Shown here: positions 16,104 to 23,937 of the stretch, in pieces
How the letters are laid out: each line of letters starts with the position of its first letter
How positions within the stretch are numbered: position 1 is the first letter of the stretch
Assembly: GCA_947304695.1 (NCBI GenBank)
Contig: CAMZBS010000009.1
Location: 1-38,630 of the forward strand
DNA length: 38,630 nucleotides
Direction: 5' to 3'
Origin: an uncultured Prevotella sp.
Lineage (GTDB): Bacteria; Bacteroidota; Bacteroidia; Bacteroidales; Bacteroidaceae
The notes under the pieces: model-generated
Databases searched by the model: none
What the model saw: only the letters and a program-made list of their open reading frames with translations
Told to the model about the DNA's origin: nothing
Translations under genes and position numbers: made by a program

Positions 16104-16160
16104 CCGTCGGATACAGACACTGACGCAAAATTGCAAATTGAAGATTCTAAAATTGTAAGT

Positions 16161-16523
16161 ATGAAAAGGCTGACCACGAAAGAAAGGGAAATCATGGAAC
16201 TGTACTGGCAGCACGGTCCTATGTTCGTCAAGGAACTCTTGGAGTACTACGACGAACCACGTCCCCACTTCAATACATTGTCCACCACTGTACGCATCCT
16301 CGAAAAGAAAGGTTTCCTGGATCACAAGCAGTATGGCACCTCCTATCAGTATTTCCCCCTCATCACGGAGAAAGAATACGGACGCTCCAGTCTCACGGGT
16401 ATCATCAAGGACTATTTCAATGATTCTTATATGAGCGCCGTCTCTGCCTTTGTAAAGGAAGAGAAGATTTCCGTAGACGAACTTCGTGAGCTCATAGAGA
16501 AAATAGAGAAAGGAAAATCGTAA
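16161..16523 (+). CDS. BlaI/MecI/CopY family repressor
   Basis: The 120-aa winged-helix protein starts MKRLTTKEREIMELYWQHG and continues with VKELLEYYDEPRPHFNTLSTTVRILEKKGFLDHK, the DNA-binding domain of the family. The C-terminal half supplies the dimer helices. In known systems such repressors are cleaved or displaced after a membrane metalloprotease senses an antibiotic. The start is ATG 16161; upstream in-frame codons lie across the promoter. It precedes the M56 gene by 20 bp. The spacer reads TCGTAAATTGTAATTTGCAA, with the stop codon inside a repeat-like tract. The signal sensed is unknown. Confidence 0.92.
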   Translation: MKRLTTKEREIMELYWQHGPMFVKELLEYYDEPRPHFNTLSTTVRILEKKGFLDHKQYGTSYQYFPLITEKEYGRSSLTGIIKDYFNDSYMSAVSAFVKEEKISVDELRELIEKIEKGKS

Positions 16524-16543
16524 ATTGTAATTTGCAAATTAAA

Positions 16544-17986
16544 ATGATGGAGTTTCTAATATACGACCTGAAAGTGGCTGTACTGGTGGCAGTATTCTAT
16601 ATGTTCTACCGCCTATTGCTGAGCCGCGAAACGTTCCACAGGGTAAACCGCATGGTGTTGCTTCTCACAGCTATCGCATCGTTTGTGCTGCCCCTGTGCG
16701 TCATCACCATACACCACACGGTGGTAGTAGAAGCCGCGCCCGCTGCGTCTATCGACTTTGGTGGAATGACGGCCGTAGTAGAAGAGCCTAAGATGCCTTT
16801 CTGGCAGATGGCTGCCATTGCCGCCTTTTTCATTGGCATGGTGGTCACCTTGGCTTATACACTGATTAGTGTACTCCGTGTTTGTCTGCTTATTCATCGT
16901 AGCGAGAAGCACCCGCAGCAAGATGGTACCGTTGTCTGTGTGGCCGATGGTGACATGTCGCCATTCAGCTGGATGCGCTACATCGTACTTTCTCGGAGCG
17001 ACTACGAGGCTCAAGATGCCTCTATTCTCGCTCATGAACGGGGACACATCCGCCAGCATCACTCGCTGGACCTGCTCCTCGTTGACACGCTCACCGCCCT
17101 GCAATGGTTCAACCCTGCTATATGGATGCTGCGCCAGGACTTGCGCGCCATCCATGAGTACGAAGCCGATGCAGCGGTTCTCTCTCAAGGCATCAATATG
17201 CGCCAGTATCAGTATCTGCTTATCCAAAAAGCCGTGAGTCGCTGCGGGTACTCGGTGGCCAACGGTATCAGTCACAGTACCCTTAAAAACCGCATAAATA
17301 TGATGCTACATAAGAATTCAAGTCGTGCCAGCTTGCTGAAGCTGCTCGCATTAGCCCCCATCGTAGGTGTTGCCCTCGCTATGCAGGCAGAAACCGTCAA
17401 TGAGTATGTATTTGCAGAAAAGACGCAAAATCCTCCACAAAAAGTTGTCAAGAAAGGTAAGTCCAACAAACAGGTGAAAATGGGCAATAAGACCATTGAG
17501 GTAAAGGCCGAGCAAAAAGCCGAACAAGACCCAAAGCCCGCAACTGCGTATGCTGAAAAGCCAGACAACCAAAAAGAATCTGTCGTTGTCGTCGTGAAAG
17601 ACAAGAAACCACAGGAGGAAGAGAAGAAACTTAATGGTGTGGTCTCCGTGGACACACCTGAGCCCTACGAAAAATCGTTCGACGTGGTGGAGCAGATGCC
17701 GGAATACCCCGGTGGAATGCAGGAACTGATGAAGTTCCTCAGCATGAATGTACGCTATCCTGAGGCGGCCCACAAGGCAGGTGTACAAGGCCGCGTGATT
17801 GTCAAGTTCATCGTTGAGACCGACGGTTCCCTCAGCAACGTCAAAGTGGTGAAAAAAGTGAGCGACGACCTGGACGGAGAAGCCATCCGCGTGGTCAGTA
17901 CCATGCCAAAATGGAAGCCCGGCATGCAAAATGGAACAGCTGTACGCGTGAACTACACCATTCCCATTACTTTCAGACTGAACTAA
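16544..17986 (+). CDS. M56 metallopeptidase (BlaR1-like) with C-terminal TonB domain
   Basis: The 480-aa protein begins with membrane segments (residues about 3-25, 35-55 and 85-110). A zinc-protease site HERGH follows near residue 167, with the distal Glu in HEYEADAAVL. Another membrane helix (LLKLLALAPIVGVALAMQA) and a Lys/Pro-rich periplasmic linker come next. The last 95 or so residues form a TonB C-terminal domain (YPEAAHKAGVQGRVIVKFIVETDG). This architecture replaces the penicillin-binding sensor of BlaR1. It is probably the partner that inactivates the upstream BlaI. Translation starts at ATG 16544 or 16547; the TTG at 16532 lies in a spacer repeat. Its stop codon is part of palindrome array B. 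Confidence 0.92.
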   Translation: MMEFLIYDLKVAVLVAVFYMFYRLLLSRETFHRVNRMVLLLTAIASFVLPLCVITIHHTVVVEAAPAASIDFGGMTAVVEEPKMPFWQMAAIAAFFIGMVVTLAYTLISVLRVCLLIHRSEKHPQQDGTVVCVADGDMSPFSWMRYIVLSRSDYEAQDASILAHERGHIRQHHSLDLLLVDTLTALQWFNPAIWMLRQDLRAIHEYEADAAVLSQGINMRQYQYLLIQKAVSRCGYSVANGISHSTLKNRINMMLHKNSSRASLLKLLALAPIVGVALAMQAETVNEYVFAEKTQNPPQKVVKKGKSNKQVKMGNKTIEVKAEQKAEQDPKPATAYAEKPDNQKESVVVVVKDKKPQEEEKKLNGVVSVDTPEPYEKSFDVVEQMPEYPGGMQELMKFLSMNVRYPEAAHKAGVQGRVIVKFIVETDGSLSNVKVVKKVSDDLDGEAIRVVSTMPKWKPGMQNGTAVRVNYTIPITFRLN

Positions 17987-18101
17987 GCCTCAGTTGCAAG
18001 ACAAGCAACCATGGTGTGCAACTAAGCCTCAGTAATGATGCAACTGAGGCTTAGTTGTGTGATAACTGAGGCTCAGTTGCGACATAACTGAGCCTCAGCT
18101 G
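17980..18101. repeat. Palindrome array, 22-bp period (array B)
   Basis: Copies of the same 17-bp palindrome as array A start at 18019, 18041, 18063 and 18085, exactly 22 bp apart. A further copy at 17980-17996 is out of phase by 39 bp. That first copy contains the TAA stop of the M56/TonB gene (17984-17986). The stretch 17997-18018 looks like a decayed spacer. The array lies between convergent genes and has no T-tailed stem. Confidence 0.92.
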
Positions 18102-18129
18102 TAACAAGAGAAAATGTGTGGGCTACATC

Positions 18130-18798
18130 CTACTTGATGGCGAACAGACGGCTTGTCACACCGTCGTAGGTGTGGACGCTGAGACTGATGCTGTCGGCCT
18201 TCAGGTTGTAGAGCGGAATACTGATGTAGCTGCGCTGGAAATAATAATCAGGCACACCGCCTTGGTCGTGGTACAACTGCAAGTAGAGCGTGCGCTTGCC
18301 GTCAGTATGGGCAATGAGCGTGTCGGTCACGATGCCTAAGTGGTGCAGGGCATTCTTGTCGTCGGTCTGTCCGCTCTTCAGGTAGAACCCCACGTTCAGA
18401 TAGCGCAGTGTCTTAGCTACCCACATGCTTTCCAGACGCAGCGGGTCGGTCTTCATGCCATTCTTCAGACTGTCCTTGGGCGTGATGGGAGCCACGCTGA
18501 CGCGACTGCACTGCACAGCTTCAACGTTCTGGCCTTCCACCTTATTATAATATAATACGGCACGATAGACGCTGTCGGGTGTCTTGACCCAACTGGTGGC
18601 CAAGGGCGGCTGCAGCGTGAGCAGCACGTTGTCGTCGGTCACGGCCTGGTCAATGAGCTTGTCGGCATTGGTGTGAACCTCTACGAAGTCGGCTCGCATG
18701 AGCGAATAGGTTCCCTCGCCCTTGTCGTAAGAGTCCTGGGAACAGGAAAACAGCAGCAGTACTGCGCCCAAAGCAGAAAGGATAAGCCGATGCTTCAT
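18130..18798 (-). CDS. NigD-like lipoprotein
   Basis: The 222-aa protein has a lipoprotein signal (MKHRLILSALGAVLLLFSCSQ, lipidated Cys19). The remainder is beta-rich. The segments SVYRAVLYYNKVEGQ and TDPLRLESMWVAKTLRYLNVGFYLKSGQTDDKNALHH resemble the NigD family: an N-terminal OB-like domain, then a beta-sandwich after a DP-x-IWI-LN motif. Function is unknown; the family is common on Bacteroidales surfaces. Its start overlaps the acyltransferase stop by 4 bp (ATGA), making it the last gene of the minus-strand operon. Confidence 0.65.
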   Translation of the reverse strand: MKHRLILSALGAVLLLFSCSQDSYDKGEGTYSLMRADFVEVHTNADKLIDQAVTDDNVLLTLQPPLATSWVKTPDSVYRAVLYYNKVEGQNVEAVQCSRVSVAPITPKDSLKNGMKTDPLRLESMWVAKTLRYLNVGFYLKSGQTDDKNALHHLGIVTDTLIAHTDGKRTLYLQLYHDQGGVPDYYFQRSYISIPLYNLKADSISLSVHTYDGVTSRLFAIK

Positions 18799-20012
18799 TC
18801 TTCATTCTTCATTAGGCCGCAGGCCACCAGATGGTTCCGGCAGGGATTAGCATACATCTCGAGCATGCGCTGGCGAAGGAACGCCTCGTCCTTGCAGGGC
18901 AGGCTGATCTTGGCCAGCTGGCCAGCAAGATAGTCGCCGAAGCGTTTCTTGTCGGCTTCGCTGTACTGGTCTTGGTGCTTGTCGCTGCCTTCGAGCGTGT
19001 CGAGGGCAATGTAGTTGGCGGGGAAGAGACGGTAGTTCTTGTGAATTTCGTGATCCATGCGCTGGCTCAGTGCGGTGAAGAAATCGGTCTTGGGCAGCGA
19101 GGAAAGTTCGTCGATCCAACTGTTGACAGGAGCGGCACAGTGGTAATGCACACGGCCTTTATAGCCGAAGATGCCCGTCTTCATGTTGTCGAGATCGTCC
19201 TGACGGCTCTTTTTGAAGCCGGGGTTGTCGCGTTTCTGCTGAAACTCCTGTGCCTTCAGATAGTCGCAGGGATCGAACTCATAGCTGATGGTGAGCGGCA
19301 CAATGTTCAGGTCGCGCAGCTTGCCGGTCAGTTTCTGCTCTTCACTGCCCATGGCCAGCATCTTCAGCACCGAGTCCTGGGTGCGGTCGTCGCTGTCCTT
19401 GGCCCTTCCTTCGCGTTGGGCAATCCAGATGTTCTCCTGCTTCTGGGTGACAGCATAGTGAATGTAGCGGCTCATGAGCTGACTGGAGCGCAGCATCTCC
19501 TTCGGTGTAAGGCCACGGCGCACGGTAAACGCCTTGTTCATGCGTACCAGCCGCTTGATCCAAGGATAGATGAGCAGGTTGTCGCCAATGCCTATCTCCA
19601 CCGTAGTGGGATAGCCGGCTTCGAAGAGCAGGACGTCGAGGAAGGCCGAGTCGAGCACAATGTCACGGTGGTTCGACACGAAGGTGAAGTTCTGGCCTTT
19701 GGCCCTTGGCTCCAGGCCAACAGCCAACTGCCAATCGCTAATGGCCTTGTCGTCGAAAGTTAAGCCGTCGGTGTGCTTGCTGATGATGTGCTTCACCACA
19801 GGTTTCATGAAGCGCTTCTGAAAGTCGAGCGGCGTCTTCACACCAGTGAAGGCCAGTCGCAGCGCACCGTTGCGGATGGCTTTGGGCAGCCAGGGCAGCA
19901 TGCCTTTCATGATGACGTTGAACTGCCGGTCGTTCAGCAGGTCATTGAAAGCCTGTCGCATCTCTTCCGGTTCGTAGGGTCGGATCTCGTCGAACTCTTC
20001 GGGAATGTTCAT
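18795..20012 (-). CDS. Phospholipid/glycerol acyltransferase family protein
   Basis: The 405-aa protein has an acyltransferase core: FVSNHRDIVLDSAFL near residue 115 (His/Asp catalytic pair of the PlsB/PlsC superfamily), FTVRRGLT, and IWIAQREGRAKDSDDRTQ near residue 200 (EGR motif). It probably acylates a glycerol-phosphate or a related lipid precursor; the acceptor is unknown. The C-terminal residues CGLMKNEE come from a GAATGAAGAATGAAG repeat that overlaps the next gene. Residues about 91-99 (ISDWQLAVG) come from a 7-bp repeat. The gene lies 21 bp after ddl in the same operon. Confidence 0.85.
   Translation of the reverse strand: MNIPEEFDEIRPYEPEEMRQAFNDLLNDRQFNVIMKGMLPWLPKAIRNGALRLAFTGVKTPLDFQKRFMKPVVKHIISKHTDGLTFDDKAISDWQLAVGLEPRAKGQNFTFVSNHRDIVLDSAFLDVLLFEAGYPTTVEIGIGDNLLIYPWIKRLVRMNKAFTVRRGLTPKEMLRSSQLMSRYIHYAVTQKQENIWIAQREGRAKDSDDRTQDSVLKMLAMGSEEQKLTGKLRDLNIVPLTISYEFDPCDYLKAQEFQQKRDNPGFKKSRQDDLDNMKTGIFGYKGRVHYHCAAPVNSWIDELSSLPKTDFFTALSQRMDHEIHKNYRLFPANYIALDTLEGSDKHQDQYSEADKKRFGDYLAGQLAKISLPCKDEAFLRQRMLEMYANPCRNHLVACGLMKNEE
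19716..19743 (-). repeat. Four 7-bp repeats inside the acyltransferase gene
   Basis: The plus strand reads GCCAACA GCCAACT GCCAATC GCTAATG, four units of the same G(C/T)(C/T)AA(C/T)N repeat found at 9985-10012. Here it is opposite to the coding strand. It encodes the segment AISDWQLAVG just before the catalytic NHRD motif. Confidence 0.78.
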
Positions 20013-20033
20013 CTTGCTGGGGACTAAAAAATT

Positions 20034-21023
20034 TTAGAACTGGTTTTCAACAATATCGGTCAGCACGTCGGTCATTGTCAGACCTGCAGCCCTGACCTGC
20101 TGGGGAATGAAGCTGGTCTGGGTCATGCCGGGTGTGGTGTTAATCTCGAGCATGGTGATGTCGCCCTGCGGCGAGATGATGTAGTCAATGCGGATGATGC
20201 CGTTACAATGCAGGATGTCGTAGATGGCCGACGTGAGTTTCTGGGCGCGCTCGGCCTGCTCGGCAGGAATACGGGCCGGGGTGATTTCCTCGACCTGTCC
20301 GTTGTATTTTGCATCGTAGTCGAAGAACTCGTTCTTGGTTACCACCTCCGTAACGGGGAACACCACTTCCTTCTCCTTTGTCTTGTAGCAGCCCACAGTA
20401 ATCTCGGTTCCTTCAAGGAACGACTCAATCATTACCTCGTCGCTTTCCATCATGGCCACACGCATAGCGGCAGCCAGCTGATCGGGCTTCTTCACCTTCG
20501 ACACACCGAAGCTGGAACCGTCGTTGGCCGGCTTCACGAAGCATGGCATGCCCACTTTGTCGATGATGTCCTTCTTGCTAATCAGCTGTTCCTGCCCGCG
20601 ACGGACGAGCACACTCTCAGCCACGCGAACACCGTAGCCGCGCAGGTACTGGTTGAGCACGAACTTGTCGAACGTCATGGCCTCGACCAGCACGCCACTG
20701 GTGGAATAAGGCAAGTGGATCATTTCAAAGTAGCCCTGCAGGATTCCGTTCTCGCCAGGCGTGCCGTGGATGGTGATGTATGCGTAGTCGAAGTAACGGG
20801 TCTTCCCATTTTCCCGGAAGGAGAAGTCGTTCAAGTTGATGCGTGAGGTAGTACCGTCGGGCAGCTGTACCTGCCAGTCGGTGCCTTTCACGTCAACGAT
20901 ATAGACGCTGTATCGTTGCTTGTCGAAAAAACTGTAGATGCCCTGAGCCGAACGGATGGACACGTCGTGCTCGGAAGAGTCGCCACCGCAGACGATGGCA
21001 ATGGTGCGTTGCTGTTGAATCAT
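20034..21023 (-). CDS. ddl: D-alanine--D-alanine ligase
   Basis: The 329-aa ATP-grasp enzyme joins two D-alanines for the peptidoglycan stem. Visible are the N-terminal GGDSSEHDVSIRSAQ motif, TIHGTPGENGILQGYFE, the ATP-binding FVKPANDGSSFGVSKV, and the metal-binding end (MLEINTTPGMTQTSFIPQQ). It lies between the pseudouridine synthase (4-bp overlap) and the acyltransferase. It is not in the dcw cluster where many bacteria keep ddlB, and that cluster's murC-ftsQ junction further on indeed has none. Confidence 0.96.
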   Translation of the reverse strand: MIQQQRTIAIVCGGDSSEHDVSIRSAQGIYSFFDKQRYSVYIVDVKGTDWQVQLPDGTTSRINLNDFSFRENGKTRYFDYAYITIHGTPGENGILQGYFEMIHLPYSTSGVLVEAMTFDKFVLNQYLRGYGVRVAESVLVRRGQEQLISKKDIIDKVGMPCFVKPANDGSSFGVSKVKKPDQLAAAMRVAMMESDEVMIESFLEGTEITVGCYKTKEKEVVFPVTEVVTKNEFFDYDAKYNGQVEEITPARIPAEQAERAQKLTSAIYDILHCNGIIRIDYIISPQGDITMLEINTTPGMTQTSFIPQQVRAAGLTMTDVLTDIVENQF

Positions 21024-22120
21024 TGTATTATACTTGTTCCTTTAAGATAGTTTCTCCATTTTTCTATGACGGCCTGCATGTCGTCTGGCAGGTCGGAGGT
21101 GAAGTCCATTTGCTGTCCTGTGACAGGATGGACGAACCCCAGGGTGCGGGCATGAAGCACCTGTCGCGGACAGAGCTTGAAGCAGTTCTGGATGTAGGCT
21201 TTGTAGGAAGCGGTGCGCTCACCTCGCAATATCTCGCATCCGCCGTAGCGTTCGTCGGCAAAGAGCGGGTGGCCAATGTGTTTCATGTGGGCTCGTATCT
21301 GATGGGTGCGGCCGGTTTCCAGGCGACATTCCACAAGCGTGGTGTAGCCGTAGCGTTCCAGTATGCGATAATGGGTCACGGCTGGCTTTCCCGTATCTGA
21401 ATCCGGTGGGAATACCGCCATGCGCAGACGGTCCTTGGGGTCACGCCCGATGTTGCCTTCAATGCGGCCTTCGTCTTCCACGAAGTTGCCCCACACCAGG
21501 GCCATGTAGCTGCGGTGGGTCTGATGGTGGAAGAACTGCTTGCCAAGGTTTGACTTCGCTTCGGGTGTCTTGGCCACCACCAGCAGTCCGCTGGTGTCCT
21601 TGTCGATGCGGTGAACCAGTCCTACCTGCGGATCGTTGGGGTCATAGGAAGGCAGGTTGCGCAGATGCCAGGCGATGGCATGAACCAGCGTACCGTGAAA
21701 GTTGCCGCATCCAGGATGGACAACCATGCCTGCGGGCTTGTAGATGACCATGAGGGCATCGTCTTCATAGCGCACGTCGAGCGGCAGCTCTTCCGGTTCT
21801 ATGGTAGTGTCGAAGTGTGGACGGTCGAGCATCAGCGTAATGATGTCGCCTGCCCGTACCTTATAATTACTCTTCACGGGCTTGCCGCCCACATGGATGA
21901 AGCCAGCCTCGGCAGCCGCCTGAATGCGGTTGCGCGTCTGGTGTTGCATGTGTTCGGTGAGATATTTGTCGATGCGCAAGGGTTCCTGCCCTCGGTCGAC
22001 TTCTATGCGGAAGTGCTCATAGAGCTGGCCGTCGGTAGCGGTGTCCCTACCGTTGGCAATGCCTTCGCTGTCTTCATCGAGCAGCAGATCGTCGTCGTCG
22101 ATAAAATCTTCGTTTGCCAT
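21020..22120 (-). CDS. RluA-family rRNA pseudouridine synthase
   Basis: The 366-aa protein has an S4 RNA-binding domain (about residues 45-110: LRIDKYLTEHMQHQTRNRIQAAAEAGFIHVGGKPVKSNY begins it) and a catalytic domain with HRIDKDTSGLLVVAKT, which holds the active-site Asp. Size and layout match RluD, which modifies the helix-69 loop of 23S rRNA, but RluA/RluC-type specificity cannot be separated by eye. An acidic N-terminal extension (DDDDLLLDEDSEG) precedes the S4 domain. It lies 7 bp after the PASTA gene and overlaps ddl by 4 bp. Confidence 0.92.
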   Translation of the reverse strand: MANEDFIDDDDLLLDEDSEGIANGRDTATDGQLYEHFRIEVDRGQEPLRIDKYLTEHMQHQTRNRIQAAAEAGFIHVGGKPVKSNYKVRAGDIITLMLDRPHFDTTIEPEELPLDVRYEDDALMVIYKPAGMVVHPGCGNFHGTLVHAIAWHLRNLPSYDPNDPQVGLVHRIDKDTSGLLVVAKTPEAKSNLGKQFFHHQTHRSYMALVWGNFVEDEGRIEGNIGRDPKDRLRMAVFPPDSDTGKPAVTHYRILERYGYTTLVECRLETGRTHQIRAHMKHIGHPLFADERYGGCEILRGERTASYKAYIQNCFKLCPRQVLHARTLGFVHPVTGQQMDFTSDLPDDMQAVIEKWRNYLKGTSIIQ

Positions 22121-22127
22121 AAGCGGA

Positions 22128-22784
22128 TCAATTCTCGTCGTTTCCTGTTGTTTCGTCCACTTCCATGAAATCGTCGCTCATCCCTTCACCGTCAGGCGAG
22201 GCAAATAGCATCATTTCGTCTTCCTCTTCATAGGTGCCGTTGCCAATGATGAGCGTCAGTGGCGACTCAATCGAGACCATGTCTCCTGTATGCAGGCTCC
22301 GACCTCCGCACTGAATGCCGTAGAGCCAGTCCTGTTCTCCGTCGATGCGCTTCGGGGGAAGCAGCCTGAACCCGATGGCTGTCAGTCGTGCCTGTGCCTC
22401 GCGGTAGCTGCTGTTGTCAATCAGGTCAGGAATGGCCACTGAGGGTGATGCGGTCGAGTTGACTGTTACGAAGATGGTGCGGCCCTCCTTGACGTGGTTG
22501 CCTGCTGCTGGAGTCTGTGTCAGGATGCAGTTGGCTGGCATGCGCTTGTTGTAGCCGGAATCGTTGACGATAATTGTCAGCCCCTTTTCCTCCAGCATGA
22601 CGAGGGCCTTCTTGAAGTCTGTTCCGTAGAGGTCGGGTACCTTAATGCCTTCACCATGGCGTGTGTAGGCAGCCAGTCCGAACTTCACACCCAGTCCAAT
22701 CAGTATCAGCACCACCAGCATGGCCGTCAGATGGCCCCAAAGATAGCGGCTGGTGAACTTTCCGAAAAAATCTTTCGCTTTCAT
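22128..22784 (-). CDS. PASTA domain membrane protein
   Basis: The 218-aa protein has a short cytoplasmic start, one membrane helix (about residues 18-38) and periplasmic PASTA repeats. The first begins at IKVPDLYGTDFKKALVMLEEKGL and the second at SVAIPDLIDNSSYREAQARL. The C-terminal 30 residues are very acidic. There is no kinase or transpeptidase domain. PASTA domains bind peptidoglycan or muropeptides, which suits an operon with ddl. It is the first gene of the five-gene minus-strand operon, behind its own -7 box and a terminator that insulates it from rpmH. Confidence 0.88.
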   Translation of the reverse strand: MKAKDFFGKFTSRYLWGHLTAMLVVLILIGLGVKFGLAAYTRHGEGIKVPDLYGTDFKKALVMLEEKGLTIIVNDSGYNKRMPANCILTQTPAAGNHVKEGRTIFVTVNSTASPSVAIPDLIDNSSYREAQARLTAIGFRLLPPKRIDGEQDWLYGIQCGGRSLHTGDMVSIESPLTLIIGNGTYEEEDEMMLFASPDGEGMSDDFMEVDETTGNDEN

Positions 22785-22813
22785 GTAAACAACTAAGTCT
22801 TACTTACGTCCGA

Positions 22814-22821
22814 CAAAGGTA
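22814..22821 (-). promoter_or_regulatory. PASTA operon promoter, -7 box
   Basis: The minus strand reads TACCTTTG, a TAnnTTTG match, 30 bp before the start codon. The -33 region is weak. Confidence 0.6.
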
Positions 22822-22855
22822 CAAAGAATATTTGAAACTGAAGCATATTTTCTGG

Positions 22856-22898
22856 AAAAAACAAACGGGATAGAAGCGATTGTGCTCTATCCCGTTTG
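22856..22898 (-). terminator. Rho-independent terminator of rpmH
   Basis: CAAACGGGATAGA (22862-22874) and TCTATCCCGTTTG (22886-22898) form a perfect 13-bp stem with an 11-nt loop. On the minus strand it is followed by a run of six T, so it terminates rpmH transcription. Confidence 0.92.
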
Positions 22899-22922
22899 AT
22901 TGTCGTTGCCAACGGTGGCGGA

Positions 22923-23078
22923 TTACTTTCCGTGGTGCTCGTCGGATACGGTCAACTTCTTGCGGCCCTTTGCGCGGCGTGAAGCCAACACGCGACGTCC
23001 ATTCTTCGTGGCCATGCGCTCACGGAAACCATGCTTGTTCACGCGGCGGCGATTGTGGGGTTGAAATGTTCTTTTCAT
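22923..23078 (-). CDS. rpmH: 50S ribosomal protein L34
   Basis: This 51-aa gene starts at the complement of CAT 23076-23078. The product begins [20 protein letters not shown], continues with [22 protein letters not shown], and ends SDEHHGK. That is the complete, highly basic L34 of the large ribosomal subunit, with the usual QPHNRRR and HGFR motifs. It is monocistronic, with a -7 box upstream and a perfect terminator downstream. It diverges from efp; rnpA, its partner in many bacteria, is not adjacent. Confidence 0.97.
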   Translation of the reverse strand: MKRTFQPHNRRRVNKHGFRERMATKNGRRVLASRRAKGRKKLTVSDEHHGK

Positions 23079-23125
23079 TGCAATGATTCTTTTATTTATT
23101 AGTACTAATCTCTCGATTTGGGCTG

Positions 23126-23156
23126 CAAAATTACTGTTTTCTTTTCAAATACGCAA
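23126..23156 (-). promoter_or_regulatory. rpmH promoter
   Basis: The minus strand has TAATTTTG (23126-23133) and a TTG (23154-23156) 20 bp upstream of it. It is a reasonable Bacteroidetes promoter, 47 bp before the rpmH start. Confidence 0.6.
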
Positions 23157-23228
23157 GAAAACAGCAAAAAATAGCTTCTGTTTTTACGTTTTTTTCTAAA
23201 AAAACATCAGAATAACGAATAAAATGCG

Positions 23229-23236
23229 TACCTTTG
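23229..23236 (+). promoter_or_regulatory. efp promoter, -7 box
   Basis: TACCTTTG matches TAnnTTTG and lies 44 bp before the efp ATG. The upstream DNA is A/T-tract rich and has no clear -33 TTTG. Confidence 0.6.
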
Positions 23237-23280
23237 CACCCGATTTCATACGAAATACTCAAATTACATTTATTTTTTAT

Positions 23281-23847
23281 ATGATTAATTCACAAGACAT
23301 TAAGAAGGGCACCGCTATCCGCATGGACGGCGCCATCTGGGTTTGCATTGACTTTCAGCACCGCAAGCCAGGCAAGGGTAACACCATTATGATTATCAAG
23401 TTGAAGAACGTTTCCGACGGCCGTGTGCTGGAGCGTCGCTTCAACATCGGCGAAAAGCTCGAAGACGTGATCATCGAGCGTCGTCCCTACCAGTATCTCT
23501 ATGAGGATCAGTCGGGCCGTATCTTCATGAATCAGGAGACTTTCGAGCAGATTCCCATTGACAACGAACTGGTGATTGGCCATGAGTACATGAAAGAGAG
23601 CGACATCGTGGAGGTGGTCAGCGATACCACCGACGGCACCATTCTCTATGCTGAGATGCCCGTGAAGACCATTCTTCGCGTCACTCACTCTGAGCCGGGT
23701 GTCAAGGGCGACACCGCTACCAACACCCTGAAGCCCGCCACACTGGAGACTGGCGTTGAGGTTCGCGTGCCCCTGTTCATCAACGAGGGCGACCTGATTC
23801 AGGTTGACACCCGTGACGGCAGCTATCTGGCACGTGCCAAAGAGTAA
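23281..23847 (+). CDS. efp: Elongation factor P
   Basis: The 188-aa protein has standard EF-P length and three beta-barrel domains. EF-P enters the ribosomal E site and rescues stalling at polyproline. The domain I loop HRKPGKGNTI carries the Lys at the modified position, and the C-terminal domain ends with GDLIQVDTRDGSYLARAKE. The start is ATG 23281 (MINSQDIKKGT); earlier in-frame codons cross the promoter. How the loop lysine is modified, if at all, cannot be told: no epmA or epmB is in the window. Confidence 0.96.
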   Translation: MINSQDIKKGTAIRMDGAIWVCIDFQHRKPGKGNTIMIIKLKNVSDGRVLERRFNIGEKLEDVIIERRPYQYLYEDQSGRIFMNQETFEQIPIDNELVIGHEYMKESDIVEVVSDTTDGTILYAEMPVKTILRVTHSEPGVKGDTATNTLKPATLETGVEVRVPLFINEGDLIQVDTRDGSYLARAKE

Positions 23848-23865
23848 TCCTTTGATTTATTCCTG

Positions 23866-23921
23866 AATTCTAAATTATGGACTATGGGTTGTAACAGACC
23901 TGTAATTCATAATTTAGAATT
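23866..23921. repeat. Perfect 14-bp AT-rich inverted repeat
   Basis: AATTCTAAATTATG (23866-23879) and CATAATTTAGAATT (23908-23921) are exact inverted copies separated by 28 bp. They fill the space between efp and the glycosyltransferase gene. The hairpin is AT-only in most pairs and has no T tail, so it would be a weak terminator at best. Confidence 0.7.
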
Positions 23922-23937
23922 TATATTTTATAATAAT

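Noticed and set aside
17980..18101. Ordinary transcription terminator between convergent genes
   Set aside because: Each palindrome gives only a short stem with virtually no loop and no T run; several phased copies are not how intrinsic terminators are built.
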